Shown here: positions 16,406 through 23,489 of the stretch, in pieces
Numbering within the stretch: the first letter of the stretch is position 1
Layout of the letters: each line of letters starts with the position of its first letter
Origin: an uncultured Agathobacter sp.
GTDB taxonomy: Bacteria; Bacillota; Clostridia; Lachnospirales; Lachnospiraceae
Direction: 5' to 3'
DNA length: 38,566 nucleotides
NCBI GenBank assembly: GCA_944381555.1
Contig: CALWLL010000019.1
Coordinates: 1 to 38,566 of the forward strand
Made by a program: the position numbers and the translations under genes
Notes under the pieces: model-generated
What the model was told of the DNA's origin: nothing
The model's input: the letters and a program-made list of their open reading frames with translations, nothing else
The model's database searches: none

Positions 16406-18127
16406 TTAGTTGATGTATTTGATAATAACATCCCATGCCTCAGCGGCTTCTAAACCTGATTTCCAGAATGCAGCACCTGCAAGATTATAGGATTTGAGCA
16501 TTTGCAGACGCTTTTCCAAAGAAGTTGTATCTTCTAACCACATTTTATAAATTACGCCATCCTTATTTATTTCTCCGTAATATTGTCCGCAATCCTCCAG
16601 CCAAACCGGCTCCTCAACATTGCTGTTCATCCATTTCTTTGCAGAGTTCATACCAAGGTTCTCGAATCCAATTACATAAGTAACTTCGGAGCTGTTTTCT
16701 TCAGAACGGGGAGTGAGGCTCCACAGCTTTGTATAAAACGGTATTCCGAGAACTATCTGGTCGGCAGGAACACCTTCCGCCAACATATTAGAAACGGCTT
16801 CTTCTGTCCAGTTAAGAGAAGCAACAGAACCCTCGCCGCTGGCCTGACCGTAGTGCTCGTCATATCCCATAATAATAATGTAATCTACAAATACCCCCTG
16901 CTCTCCATAGCTGTAAAAATCATTATATGCAGCGGGAACTGCTACGTCAGTAGAAAGAATAATATCATTATTCTCGCACTTGATTGATAATTCACGAAGA
17001 AACTGAATATAGGCATCGCCAACTTCAGGTCCATTCATGGATTCAAAGTCCACATTGATACCATCCAGATTATACTGGAGCGCTTTTGCAATTAACTGGT
17101 TTACCAGATTCTGTCTTGCAGAGGTATGTGTGAGAACGTAAGTGGTATCTACAGCATCAACTTCAAAGTTGGAAACCAATCCCCATACTTCTACATCATG
17201 ATTGTGGCAATAGTCAACATAATCGCTGCTGGCAATACTTGAAACATTTCCCTCGTTATCCTTTATCTTAAACCATGTTGGAGAAACAACATTTACTCCT
17301 TTCGAATCAGATAAAACGCTGGATATCTTAGAATTTGCGGAAGTATTGGTTACCTGATGCCACAACAGATTGATAGGTTTATCCTTCTTAATATGATGAA
17401 AAGTTTCTTCCTGCTTATCACTTACGAGGGTTTTGACAGAGGTTTTGGATAGATTTTTAGATTCTACATATCCCGTAATACCATCAGAGGTGGATACTTT
17501 AACCCAATTGTTCCCCTCTTCAAGGATGGTAAGGGAAGTTCCCTTTTCCACGTCGGCAAGGATTGGACTTTTGATACTGCCCTCTACGCGGACATAAGTA
17601 TTATTTTTTACATCTGCAACTGTGACATCACCCCATCGGCTTGTAATAACGATTCTGGCCGGAGATTCGTAGTATTCATAACTCATATTGGTATATGCGC
17701 TCACAAAATCCAGATGAATCAAAGCAGATTCAGCAGTTGCTTTGACGACTGTCTTGCCAAAATCAGCAGAAGATTTTCCAGTCATATAGCTGTTTGATTC
17801 GGCTGCGGCAGAAATAATATCTGTAGAAGTAGTATATAAAAGAATGTTTTCATTAGCATCCCAATAAAAGCGGGAATTTAAATATTCATATACAAAATCA
17901 AAGTCCAGATAAACTTCGCCATTTACTAATGTTCCATAAGAATCCAGAACTTCATTGTCTAAAGTGATGGCAACTTGTGATTCGTCTGTAATGTTATAAT
18001 ATTCAAAGAGATCTTTTCGTTCGTCGGTCGGAGTGTATTTTTCGATTAAAGCAGATATTCCTAAGAATATAAGAATCAAAACAATCAATCCCACAATAAT
18101 AAGAACAGGCAGAGCATTTTTCTTCAT
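16406..18127 (-). CDS. Membrane-anchored SH3/GH18 glycoside hydrolase (SleL/YaaH-like)
   Basis: A 573-residue extracytoplasmic enzyme predicted to hydrolyse peptidoglycan or chitin-like glycans. It has an N-terminal signal-anchor (about 7-27), a copper-amine-oxidase-N-like stalk domain (about 50-165), an SH3-like domain (about 174-226, YVRVEGS to GYVESKNL) and a C-terminal GH18 barrel (about 250-573). The GH18 motif DGINVDFE is at 355-362 with catalytic E362 and supporting D360. GGAAGG precedes the ATG, and a TTGAAA-N17-TATAAT promoter is about 40 bases upstream. It is followed by cwlD. In Bacillus, SleL-type GH18 enzymes act in spore cortex breakdown; the anchor and stalk here fit a cell-surface wall enzyme. 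Confidence 0.88.
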   Translation of the reverse strand: MKKNALPVLIIVGLIVLILIFLGISALIEKYTPTDERKDLFEYYNITDESQVAITLDNEVLDSYGTLVNGEVYLDFDFVYEYLNSRFYWDANENILLYTTSTDIISAAAESNSYMTGKSSADFGKTVVKATAESALIHLDFVSAYTNMSYEYYESPARIVITSRWGDVTVADVKNNTYVRVEGSIKSPILADVEKGTSLTILEEGNNWVKVSTSDGITGYVESKNLSKTSVKTLVSDKQEETFHHIKKDKPINLLWHQVTNTSANSKISSVLSDSKGVNVVSPTWFKIKDNEGNVSSIASSDYVDYCHNHDVEVWGLVSNFEVDAVDTTYVLTHTSARQNLVNQLIAKALQYNLDGINVDFESMNGPEVGDAYIQFLRELSIKCENNDIILSTDVAVPAAYNDFYSYGEQGVFVDYIIIMGYDEHYGQASGEGSVASLNWTEEAVSNMLAEGVPADQIVLGIPFYTKLWSLTPRSEENSSEVTYVIGFENLGMNSAKKWMNSNVEEPVWLEDCGQYYGEINKDGVIYKMWLEDTTSLEKRLQMLKSYNLAGAAFWKSGLEAAEAWDVIIKYIN

Positions 18128-18165
18128 GTCAGTAACCTTCCTTTACTATATATATATACAAAGTC

Positions 18166-18194
18166 ATTATATCATTGAGTATAAACACTTTCAA
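18166..18194 (-). promoter_or_regulatory. Sigma-A promoter of the GH18-cwlD operon
   Basis: Minus strand: TTGAAA at 18194-18189, 17-base spacer, perfect TATAAT at 18171-18166. Confidence 0.75.
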
Positions 18195-18221
18195 ATATAT
18201 TGTCGATTTTTAAGAAAAATA

Positions 18222-18254
18222 TAAGAAGGCCGTTTGACTGAAACGACCTTCTTA
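18222..18254 (-). terminator. Rho-independent terminator (minus strand)
   Basis: Fourteen-bp stem, arms 18222-18235 and 18241-18254, five-base loop. The single non-canonical position is a G-U pair only in minus-strand RNA, which then runs into TATATTTTTC. Confidence 0.85.
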
Positions 18255-18351
18255 CGTCTTCTTTTTTCTTTAAATGTCTTTGTGATGTCTGGGTCGAAAA
18301 AGCGTGCATTGGGGCTCCTTCCGACCACCCATATAATTTTGTTTTTTTTGT
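18222..18351 (-). ncRNA. Candidate small RNA between the MinD-like and GH18 genes
   Basis: An approximately 130-base minus-strand transcript is predicted from a TTGAAA-N17-TAATAT promoter to a strong terminator. Near its 5' end a GC-rich island stands out from the AT-rich surroundings. GGTCG (18326-18322) pairs with CGACC (18296-18292), and GAAGGAG pairs with CTTTTTC inside it with one bulged G, giving a 12-bp stem. A Shine-Dalgarno-like GGAAGGAG is buried in the stem and an ATG lies in the 12-base loop. That ATG opens a 45-codon frame with no recognisable domain. It could be an sRNA, a 3'-UTR element or a riboregulated small ORF; I do not recognise the family. Confidence 0.45.
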
Positions 18352-18357
18352 TGAGAT

Positions 18358-18386
18358 ATATTAATATTGTCCCAGAAGTTTTTCAA
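18358..18386 (-). promoter_or_regulatory. Candidate promoter of the small RNA
   Basis: Minus strand: TTGAAA at 18386-18381, 17-base spacer, TAATAT at 18363-18358. The -10 contains the stop codon of the MinD-like gene, so the promoter lies inside its 3' end. Confidence 0.45.
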
Positions 18387-18954
18387 AAAAGGTAAAAAAC
18401 CCTGAGTGTAACTGAAACGGATTTTCAATATAAGGCAGATAAATCATTCGGAAGCGAACGTTTGGAGAAAGTTTTAATCTGGATTCTTTCATGCTGCAAT
18501 TACCCAGAATAGTTATATGTTCCTGATTCATACAAGTATTTTTTAGTAACTGGGTAATTTTCTCAAGCGTAAGTTCCCTTTTCCACTTGTTAAGGCTGCA
18601 AACAAGAAATTGTTTTTCACATCTGGCAAATTCTTTGGAAGTATAAGCGTTTAAGACGCCCATGTCAAAAATGAAGTAATCAAAATCCATGCGTAAAATC
18701 TCCGATATGGAGGTAAGTGTTGTGCCGGGAAATATGGTAATCCCCATGTATGAAAAGGATTTATTCCCTGTTTCCGGAGACAGAGAGCGAATTTGATTCG
18801 TTGCATTTAATTCCACATAAGCAGTCTTTTTTCCGCGTTTGCTGCATAAAAAATTAGATAGGGCAAGGCTTACCGTAGTTACGCCTGTGCCATGTTCTAC
18901 GCTTCCAAGAGCAATTACTTTTTTCGTGAAAATACGTCTTTTAAATGGAAAAAT
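18361..18954 (-). CDS. MinD/ParA-like protein lacking the Walker lysine; probable ATT start
   Basis: A 197-residue protein if started at the ATT at 18954. It opens with KKVIALGS, followed by VEHGTGVTT at the P-loop position, where ParA/MinD proteins have GGVGKTT; valine (V25) replaces the lysine. A later DYFIFDMG resembles the MinD Walker B strand. There is no ATG, GTG or TTG in this frame until a GTG at 18816, which would delete the P-loop region. A perfect AGGAGG at 18968-18963 lies 8 bases before the ATT. The alternative is a -1 frameshift from the upstream gene, which it overlaps by 40 bases. Function unknown; a non-ATP-hydrolysing scaffold is possible. Confidence 0.65.
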   Translation of the reverse strand: MFPFKRRIFTKKVIALGSVEHGTGVTTVSLALSNFLCSKRGKKTAYVELNATNQIRSLSPETGNKSFSYMGITIFPGTTLTSISEILRMDFDYFIFDMGVLNAYTSKEFARCEKQFLVCSLNKWKRELTLEKITQLLKNTCMNQEHITILGNCSMKESRLKLSPNVRFRMIYLPYIENPFQLHSGFFTFFEKLLGQY

Positions 18955-20261
18955 AAATGATTCCTCCTTTCTGGTAAATGTAAGAGCTGGGAAACAAAGT
19001 AAATCATGGATTTATCAACAGAAAACGGATCCGCAGAATAAGGGTAGGAATTTACCGGAGTGCGGAAGTGTTCTGCCAGAGTGTGCATGGTATTTCTTTG
19101 TCCCATGTTACAGATGATTGTTAGGTTTCCATATGTTGTAAACAGGGATTCGCCCTTCTCGAAAGCATGATGCCAATGCCAGATACTATTGCTACAGACA
19201 AAAAGAATGATGTCAGCTTCAATTGGTGCTGTAGGTTCAAAAACGCCGTAATCGTATACGGAAATAGTATCTGAATGCCGAGGCATACAGATGCCGGGTC
19301 CGTAATGGGGATAACCTTTAAAAAATCTATAACGAATCAGTCCATTGGATTCTGACATATGAGGATATAAATCTGTCATATTACGCAGAGTGTTTGTGGA
19401 ATTTTTCTCGTAATATATGGCGGAATATCCCATGTGATTTAAGGCAGAAACAATGGATATTGCAATATGAGTCACGCCGCAGCCGGAATGACTTCCTATG
19501 ATTGCAATGTTTTTACAAAGATGCGGTTGTTGAAATATTTTTTGCTGATATTTGATTGCAGATAGAAGCGTGTCCACCGTTTCAAAACGACAAGCGGAAT
19601 CTGCATGTGCAGCCTTTTGCATAATATGGTGAATGCCCGGGGAAAGCGGCGTATCTACATATCCGGATAGAAATTGCATAATTTTTCCGATACTGTAGAT
19701 GTCGCAGGAAGGATTGGGTTTAGCCCCGGCAAAGAGCTCAGGGGCACTGTAATCCTTATTCCCGAATAGATTGAAGATATTTCCCGAACTGGAAAGAAAA
19801 GTTGCAACATTAAAATCGATTAATTTAATCTGCGTTCCACATACTATAATATGCTCAGGTTTCAAATCAAGATAAAGAATGGGAAACGGAGCAAACGTAT
19901 GCAGATACAGAAAGATATCACATAGCTGCAAACAGATATGAAAAAAATTTTCCTGAGAAATATTGGAATGATGAGACAGAAAATCTTCTAAAGATTCACC
20001 CTCTGCAAATTCCTCAATAAGATAATAATAGTCTGTATCTTCTTCCACATCATATACATTTGGAATACCGGGATGATGTAAAGATTTTAGAAGTTGTGCC
20101 TCAGATAACAGAGTGTCCGCCAAGCCAGTTGTCTTGGGGATGAGTTTAACTGCGCGGTTGCACTCTAGAATAAGATGTCTGGAAAGATATACCGTGCTGA
20201 AACTGCCAGAGCCTAAAACAGACAAAATCTGATACTTTCCAAACAAGACAGTATTTATAAT
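18915..20261 (-). CDS. Ser/Thr protein kinase-like domain fused to a MinD-like domain; probable ATT start
   Basis: A 448-residue protein from the ATT at 20261. The kinase domain (about 8-235) has the glycine loop GSGSFSTVY, K39 (AVKLI), the catalytic loop YLDLKPEH with D132, DFN in place of DFG (D149), and SAPELF. The usual HRD reads YLD, and the conserved asparagine of KPEN is H137, so activity may be reduced. The C-terminal part (250-448) is MinD-like with GSHSGCGVT at 256-264, valine replacing the Walker lysine. AAAGGAG at 20276-20270 is 8 bases before the ATT. An in-frame ATG at 20411 has no ribosome-binding site and would add 50 residues with no domain. No membrane segment is evident. 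Confidence 0.75.
   Translation of the reverse strand: MINTVLFGKYQILSVLGSGSFSTVYLSRHLILECNRAVKLIPKTTGLADTLLSEAQLLKSLHHPGIPNVYDVEEDTDYYYLIEEFAEGESLEDFLSHHSNISQENFFHICLQLCDIFLYLHTFAPFPILYLDLKPEHIIVCGTQIKLIDFNVATFLSSSGNIFNLFGNKDYSAPELFAGAKPNPSCDIYSIGKIMQFLSGYVDTPLSPGIHHIMQKAAHADSACRFETVDTLLSAIKYQQKIFQQPHLCKNIAIIGSHSGCGVTHIAISIVSALNHMGYSAIYYEKNSTNTLRNMTDLYPHMSESNGLIRYRFFKGYPHYGPGICMPRHSDTISVYDYGVFEPTAPIEADIILFVCSNSIWHWHHAFEKGESLFTTYGNLTIICNMGQRNTMHTLAEHFRTPVNSYPYSADPFSVDKSMIYFVSQLLHLPERRNHLFFHLKDVFSRKK
18918..18924 (-). promoter_or_regulatory. Candidate -1 ribosomal frameshift site (A AAA AAG)
   Basis: The heptamer is in the correct X XXY YYZ phase of the kinase frame (cgA AAA AAG) and is directly followed by the TAA stop. 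A -1 slip continues as KKVIALGS into the MinD-like frame. A possible bulged stem, GGCACAGGC with GCCTTGCC, begins about 26 bases downstream, further than the usual 5-9. A fusion product would be about 633 residues. Confidence 0.4.
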
Positions 20262-20304
20262 GTTGTTCACTCCTTTGGAATCAACAACGCATCTTGTGTT
20301 TACA

Positions 20305-20333
20305 CATATAACATATAAGATAATAGAATGCAA
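20305..20333 (-). promoter_or_regulatory. Possible promoter of the kinase operon
   Basis: Minus strand: TTGCAT at 20333-20328, 17-base spacer, TATATG at 20310-20305. The match is modest, but a start here would be downstream of the ATG at 20411 and would support initiation near 20261. Confidence 0.35.
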
Positions 20334-20366
20334 GCATTTTTTAGAAATTTTTAATAGCTCTTTGTC

Positions 20367-20395
20367 TTTACAAAGGAAGAGGCTATGTTTATAAT
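20367..20395 (+). promoter_or_regulatory. Sigma-A promoter of mecA
   Basis: TTTACA at 20367-20372, 17-base spacer, perfect TATAAT at 20390-20395; about 45 bases before the TTG start. Confidence 0.7.
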
Positions 20396-20439
20396 AAGTG
20401 TACGTTTTCATAAGATTTTCTATGTAAGGATGTGATAAT

Positions 20440-21228
20440 TTGAAAATTGAAAAGGTAAACGAAAACCAGATCCGCTGTACATTATCTAAAGAAGAATTGG
20501 CGGACAGACAGATTAAAATAAGCGAACTTGCCTATGGTTCCGAGAAAGCAAAAAGCCTTTTTCGGGATATGATTGAACAGGCAAATTATGAATTTGGCTT
20601 TGAAGCAGACGACATACCTCTCATGATCGAGGCAATTCCTCTTTCAGGAGAGAATATTATATTGCAGATTACAAAGGTAGAATATCCGGAAGAATTAGAT
20701 ACGAGGTTTTCTAAATTTTCTGAAGGCGGAGAAGAAGAGCAAAATTCCGGTTCTGAATCAAATATGTTCTCTGACGTTCAGGGTGCGGATGATATTCTTG
20801 GTATTTTCCAGAAGATGAAAGAGGACTTAGAAGAACAGATCAAGGAAAAGGAAGTCCATGCAGAAAATATTACGTCATCCGTATATCCGAAAGAAACCGT
20901 TTCCAACGCACAAGAGGGGGAAATACCTGTTAATCTGACTAAAATGTTCGAATTTCGTAATTTGGAGGAGTTAGAGAGGCTGGCACATGTGCTTGGCGGC
21001 TATTACAGGGGAAATAATGATGTATATAAGGACGAAAATAAAAATCGTTTTTATCTGCTCATCCGGAAAAGCCGGCATACGCCGGAAGAATTCAACAAAG
21101 TATGTAATGTCATTTCAGAATATTCTGCGCAGAAGAAATATTCTCCTGCTACAGAGGCTTTTTTCATGGAACATGGCAAGTTAATCCTTAAGGGAAACGC
21201 CCTTCAGGTGTTAGATTCGCTTAGATAA
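20440..21228 (+). CDS. mecA: Adaptor protein MecA
   Basis: A 262-residue acidic adaptor that delivers substrates to the ClpC-ClpP protease. The N-terminal domain (about 1-80) has the MecA pattern: a short first strand, LSKEELADRQI, then FRDMIEQANYEFGF and a strand ending LQITKV. An acidic, poorly conserved linker (about 85-155) joins the C-terminal ClpC-binding domain (about 160-262), which begins at MFEFRNLEELERLA and includes YRGNNDVYK. A TTG start at 20440 is used with AAGGATGTGA upstream. In Bacillus, MecA controls competence and, through ClpC, flagellar and stress regulators. It is divergent from the kinase operon, and a bidirectional terminator follows. Confidence 0.88.
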   Translation: MKIEKVNENQIRCTLSKEELADRQIKISELAYGSEKAKSLFRDMIEQANYEFGFEADDIPLMIEAIPLSGENIILQITKVEYPEELDTRFSKFSEGGEEEQNSGSESNMFSDVQGADDILGIFQKMKEDLEEQIKEKEVHAENITSSVYPKETVSNAQEGEIPVNLTKMFEFRNLEELERLAHVLGGYYRGNNDVYKDENKNRFYLLIRKSRHTPEEFNKVCNVISEYSAQKKYSPATEAFFMEHGKLILKGNALQVLDSLR

Positions 21229-21262
21229 GACATGCGCAGAGTTAAGACTGCACAAGCATAAT

Positions 21263-21308
21263 AAAAAGGCGGGAGAATGATACAGATTGTATTTCTCTCC
21301 GCCTTTTT
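21263..21308. terminator. Bidirectional terminator between mecA and the DUF1858 gene
   Basis: AAAAAGGCGG (from 21263) pairs with CCGCCTTTTT (to 21308), with further pairing inside after a one-base bulge. A-run and T-run flank it, so it can serve both convergent genes. Confidence 0.85.
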
Positions 21309-21327
21309 ATGTTTATTTTGTATGGTG

Positions 21328-21531
21328 CTAATTATGTTCTAAGAAATTGTTAATGTCTTCTACTAAATCATCCGGATCGATGCCATGAACCATAGCTGCT
21401 TCTGCGATGGTTTCCATCTGGGATGATGGACATCCGAGACAATGCATTCCGATGCTTAAAAGTAATGGTGCAACGTCAGCATCCATCTGAAGAAGTTCGC
21501 CTATCATGGTATCCTTAGTAACTTTTGCCAT
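21328..21531 (-). CDS. DUF1858 domain protein with CxxC motif
   Basis: A 67-residue protein that is essentially one DUF1858 domain. It starts KVTKDTMIGELL, has MDADVAPLLLSIG in the middle, and carries the pair C-L-G-C in HCLGCPSS. This family is often annotated as a hybrid-cluster-associated redox disulfide protein, and the two cysteines suggest thiol redox chemistry or metal binding; its partner is not in the window. AGGAGGG lies 8 bases upstream of the ATG, and a TTGCTT-N17-TATAAT promoter precedes it. It is transcribed alone, convergent to mecA and divergent from flagellin. Confidence 0.85.
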   Translation of the reverse strand: MAKVTKDTMIGELLQMDADVAPLLLSIGMHCLGCPSSQMETIAEAAMVHGIDPDDLVEDINNFLEHN

Positions 21532-21563
21532 GAGATAACCCTCCTTTTAGTATTTTACTCCCG

Positions 21564-21592
21564 CTATTATAATACGTTTTCCAAAGAAAAGC
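21564..21592 (-). promoter_or_regulatory. Sigma-A promoter of the DUF1858 gene
   Basis: Minus strand: TTGCTT at 21592-21587, 17-base spacer, perfect TATAAT at 21569-21564. Confidence 0.65.
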
Positions 21593-21622
21593 AAATATAT
21601 GTAAGAAAATCAATCGAAAGGT

Positions 21623-21649
21623 TAAGGAATCGGAAGAACCAGTCGATAT
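21623..21649 (+). promoter_or_regulatory. Sigma-28 promoter of the flagellin gene
   Basis: TAAG at 21623-21626, a 15-base spacer and GTCGATAT at 21642-21649, one base from the sigma-28 -10 consensus GCCGATAT. The spacing is exactly canonical. A 5' leader of about 65 bases follows. Confidence 0.75.
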
Positions 21650-21723
21650 ATAAATCAAATGAGTGACATGGCTGTCAAAATCTTAGGCGCAAGGATGCGG
21701 AAATAATGTGAGGGAAACAGGTT

Positions 21724-23433
21724 ATGCATATTAATCGCAATATGTCCGCTGTTATGACAAATAATCAGTTATTACGTACTGAGAATAAATTAGCTGCATC
21801 TATGGAGCGCTTATCCAGTGGTCTTAAAATCAATCACGCAAGTGATAATCCGGCAGGTCTTGCAATTTCCAATAAGATGAAAGCGCAGATTGACGCTTTG
21901 GATCAGGCTGAATCAAACGTATCTGACGGGATTTCCGTTCTTCAGATTGCGGATGGCGCACTGAACGAGGTAAGCAGTATTTTACAGAGAATGAGAGAAT
22001 TATCCGTTCAGGCAGCAAACGGAACCAATGCGTACGAAGACAGACAGAGTATTCAGGAAGAAATCGACGAATTACAAAAGGAAGTTGACCGTATTTCTAC
22101 GGATACAGAGTACAATACAAAAACATTATTGGATGGATCTTCTGATGTGCGCGTTTATGGAGACAGTGCAAGCCGTTTTTATGTAACGGATGCAGTTGAT
22201 GCTAAGACATATTCTATCAACGTGGCTGAAATGGCAACACAGGCAGACGTTGTTCTTGATTATAAAGATATAACAGAAGAAGGACAGATTTCTGTTAATG
22301 GTGTTGTGGCAGAAATTTCTTCGGGTATGACAAAAGAAGAGTATCTCCATGAAGTCCGTAATGCAGCAGAAAAAGCAGGCTGTTTTGTGGAAGTAGATGA
22401 AGCCGCCAATACATTAACCATCAAATCGGATCACTATGGATATGATGAAGCAGTTGAATTTTCCGTATCAGAGGGATTAGCACAGGAGCTTAATGTTGCA
22501 GCAAATGCAGATTGTGAATATGTTGTAAATCAGGCAGCAGTTACTATTACTTATCCAAATCCTGTAACAGAGGGAACAATTGCAATCAATGATATCAATG
22601 TTGAGGTTACAGCTACGATGACGCAGGATGAATATTTTGAAGCGGTTAGCAAAGCGGCTCAGGATGCGGGACTTGATGCGCAGTATGATGTTGCAGCAGG
22701 AAGCTTAAAAATCGTTTCTGAGTCATTCCAGACCGCAGATACGTTTACATTCTCCGTTTCGAACGATTTGGCAGATGCAATGGGGATTAAAGATAGTACA
22801 TATGGTGAATATGCAGTTAACGCAACAGGAACAGATGCTGTTGTGACAATTCCAACCAATCGCGAAAATGCCGGATTTACAAGTACAACTACTGTTGAGG
22901 CAGATGGTAACAGAATCATCATTACAGACAGTAAAGGGTTCACGATTGATTTTCTTATAGATGCTGGTTATACACCGGACGTAGCTGATACGGCGGCAAA
23001 TGAGACAGATGGTAACTACAAAATAGAAGTTACAGATATCGGCGCATTAACGATTCAGATTGGTGCAAATGAACATCAGACAATGGACGTTAGGATTTCT
23101 GAGATTTCAACAGAAAGTTTATATATTGATACTGTAGATGTAGCAGTTGTAAATGGTGCAGAAAAGGCAATGGTAACTTTAGATGAAGCAATGGCTAAAT
23201 TATCAGAGGCCCGTTCCAGAATCGGTGCTTTCCAGAACCGCCTTGACTATGCATCCGCAAGCCTTGCTGAGACAGAAGAAAATGTAACAGCAGCATATTC
23301 CGGTCTTATGGATACAGATATGGCAGAGGAAATGACAGAGTATACGCAGCAGAATGTTCTTAATCAGGCTGCAATTTCAGTCCTGGCACAGGCAAACGAA
23401 CTTCCACAGCAGGTATTATCACTGTTACAGTAG
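21724..23433 (+). CDS. Flagellin with duplicated central domain
   Basis: A 569-residue flagellar filament subunit. The N-terminal D0/D1 region (about 1-145) and C-terminal D1/D0 region (about 485-569, ending in NELPQQVLSLLQ) are classical. The segment LQRMRELSVQAANGT (87-101) matches the conserved D1 site recognised by TLR5 in other flagellins. Between them lies a ~340-residue variable region with two related units at about 175-265 and 270-360; each has a G-x-I-x-(V/I)-N strand, an MT-x-(E/D)-EY helix and an F-S-V-S strand, like Flagellin_IN repeats. C220 and C264 are unusual for a flagellin. A sigma-28 promoter lies upstream, and fliS follows 56 bases downstream. Confidence 0.93.
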   Translation: MHINRNMSAVMTNNQLLRTENKLAASMERLSSGLKINHASDNPAGLAISNKMKAQIDALDQAESNVSDGISVLQIADGALNEVSSILQRMRELSVQAANGTNAYEDRQSIQEEIDELQKEVDRISTDTEYNTKTLLDGSSDVRVYGDSASRFYVTDAVDAKTYSINVAEMATQADVVLDYKDITEEGQISVNGVVAEISSGMTKEEYLHEVRNAAEKAGCFVEVDEAANTLTIKSDHYGYDEAVEFSVSEGLAQELNVAANADCEYVVNQAAVTITYPNPVTEGTIAINDINVEVTATMTQDEYFEAVSKAAQDAGLDAQYDVAAGSLKIVSESFQTADTFTFSVSNDLADAMGIKDSTYGEYAVNATGTDAVVTIPTNRENAGFTSTTTVEADGNRIIITDSKGFTIDFLIDAGYTPDVADTAANETDGNYKIEVTDIGALTIQIGANEHQTMDVRISEISTESLYIDTVDVAVVNGAEKAMVTLDEAMAKLSEARSRIGAFQNRLDYASASLAETEENVTAAYSGLMDTDMAEEMTEYTQQNVLNQAAISVLAQANELPQQVLSLLQ

Positions 23434-23453
23434 GCAAAGCCTTTTGCTTTTTC
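23434..23453 (+). terminator. Weak hairpin after the flagellin gene
   Basis: GCAAA (23434-23438) pairs with TTTGC (23443-23447), followed by five T. The stem is only 5 bp, so read-through into fliS is likely and would give less fliS than flagellin. Confidence 0.4.
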
Positions 23454-23489
23454 TATAAAGCCGCTACTCACATAATTTAGGAGTACAAA

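Noticed and set aside
16344-16420. The inverted repeat before cwlD as an intrinsic terminator of the GH18 gene
   Set aside because: The T-rich stretch is not adjacent to the stem in the minus direction, and the hairpin covers the next start codon.
18156-18313. 45-codon frame inside the candidate sRNA as a protein gene
   Set aside because: It has a Shine-Dalgarno-like sequence, but this is locked in a hairpin, the frame runs through the terminator, and there is no recognisable protein feature; kept only as a possibility.
18291-18330. GGTCGGAAGGAG island as SRP RNA or another named RNA
   Set aside because: The GGAAGG resembles the SRP tetraloop region, but the conserved flanks of SRP RNA are absent.
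20262-20411. N-terminal extension of the kinase from the ATG at 20411
   Set aside because: No Shine-Dalgarno, no domain, and a likely promoter for the same gene lies inside the extension.
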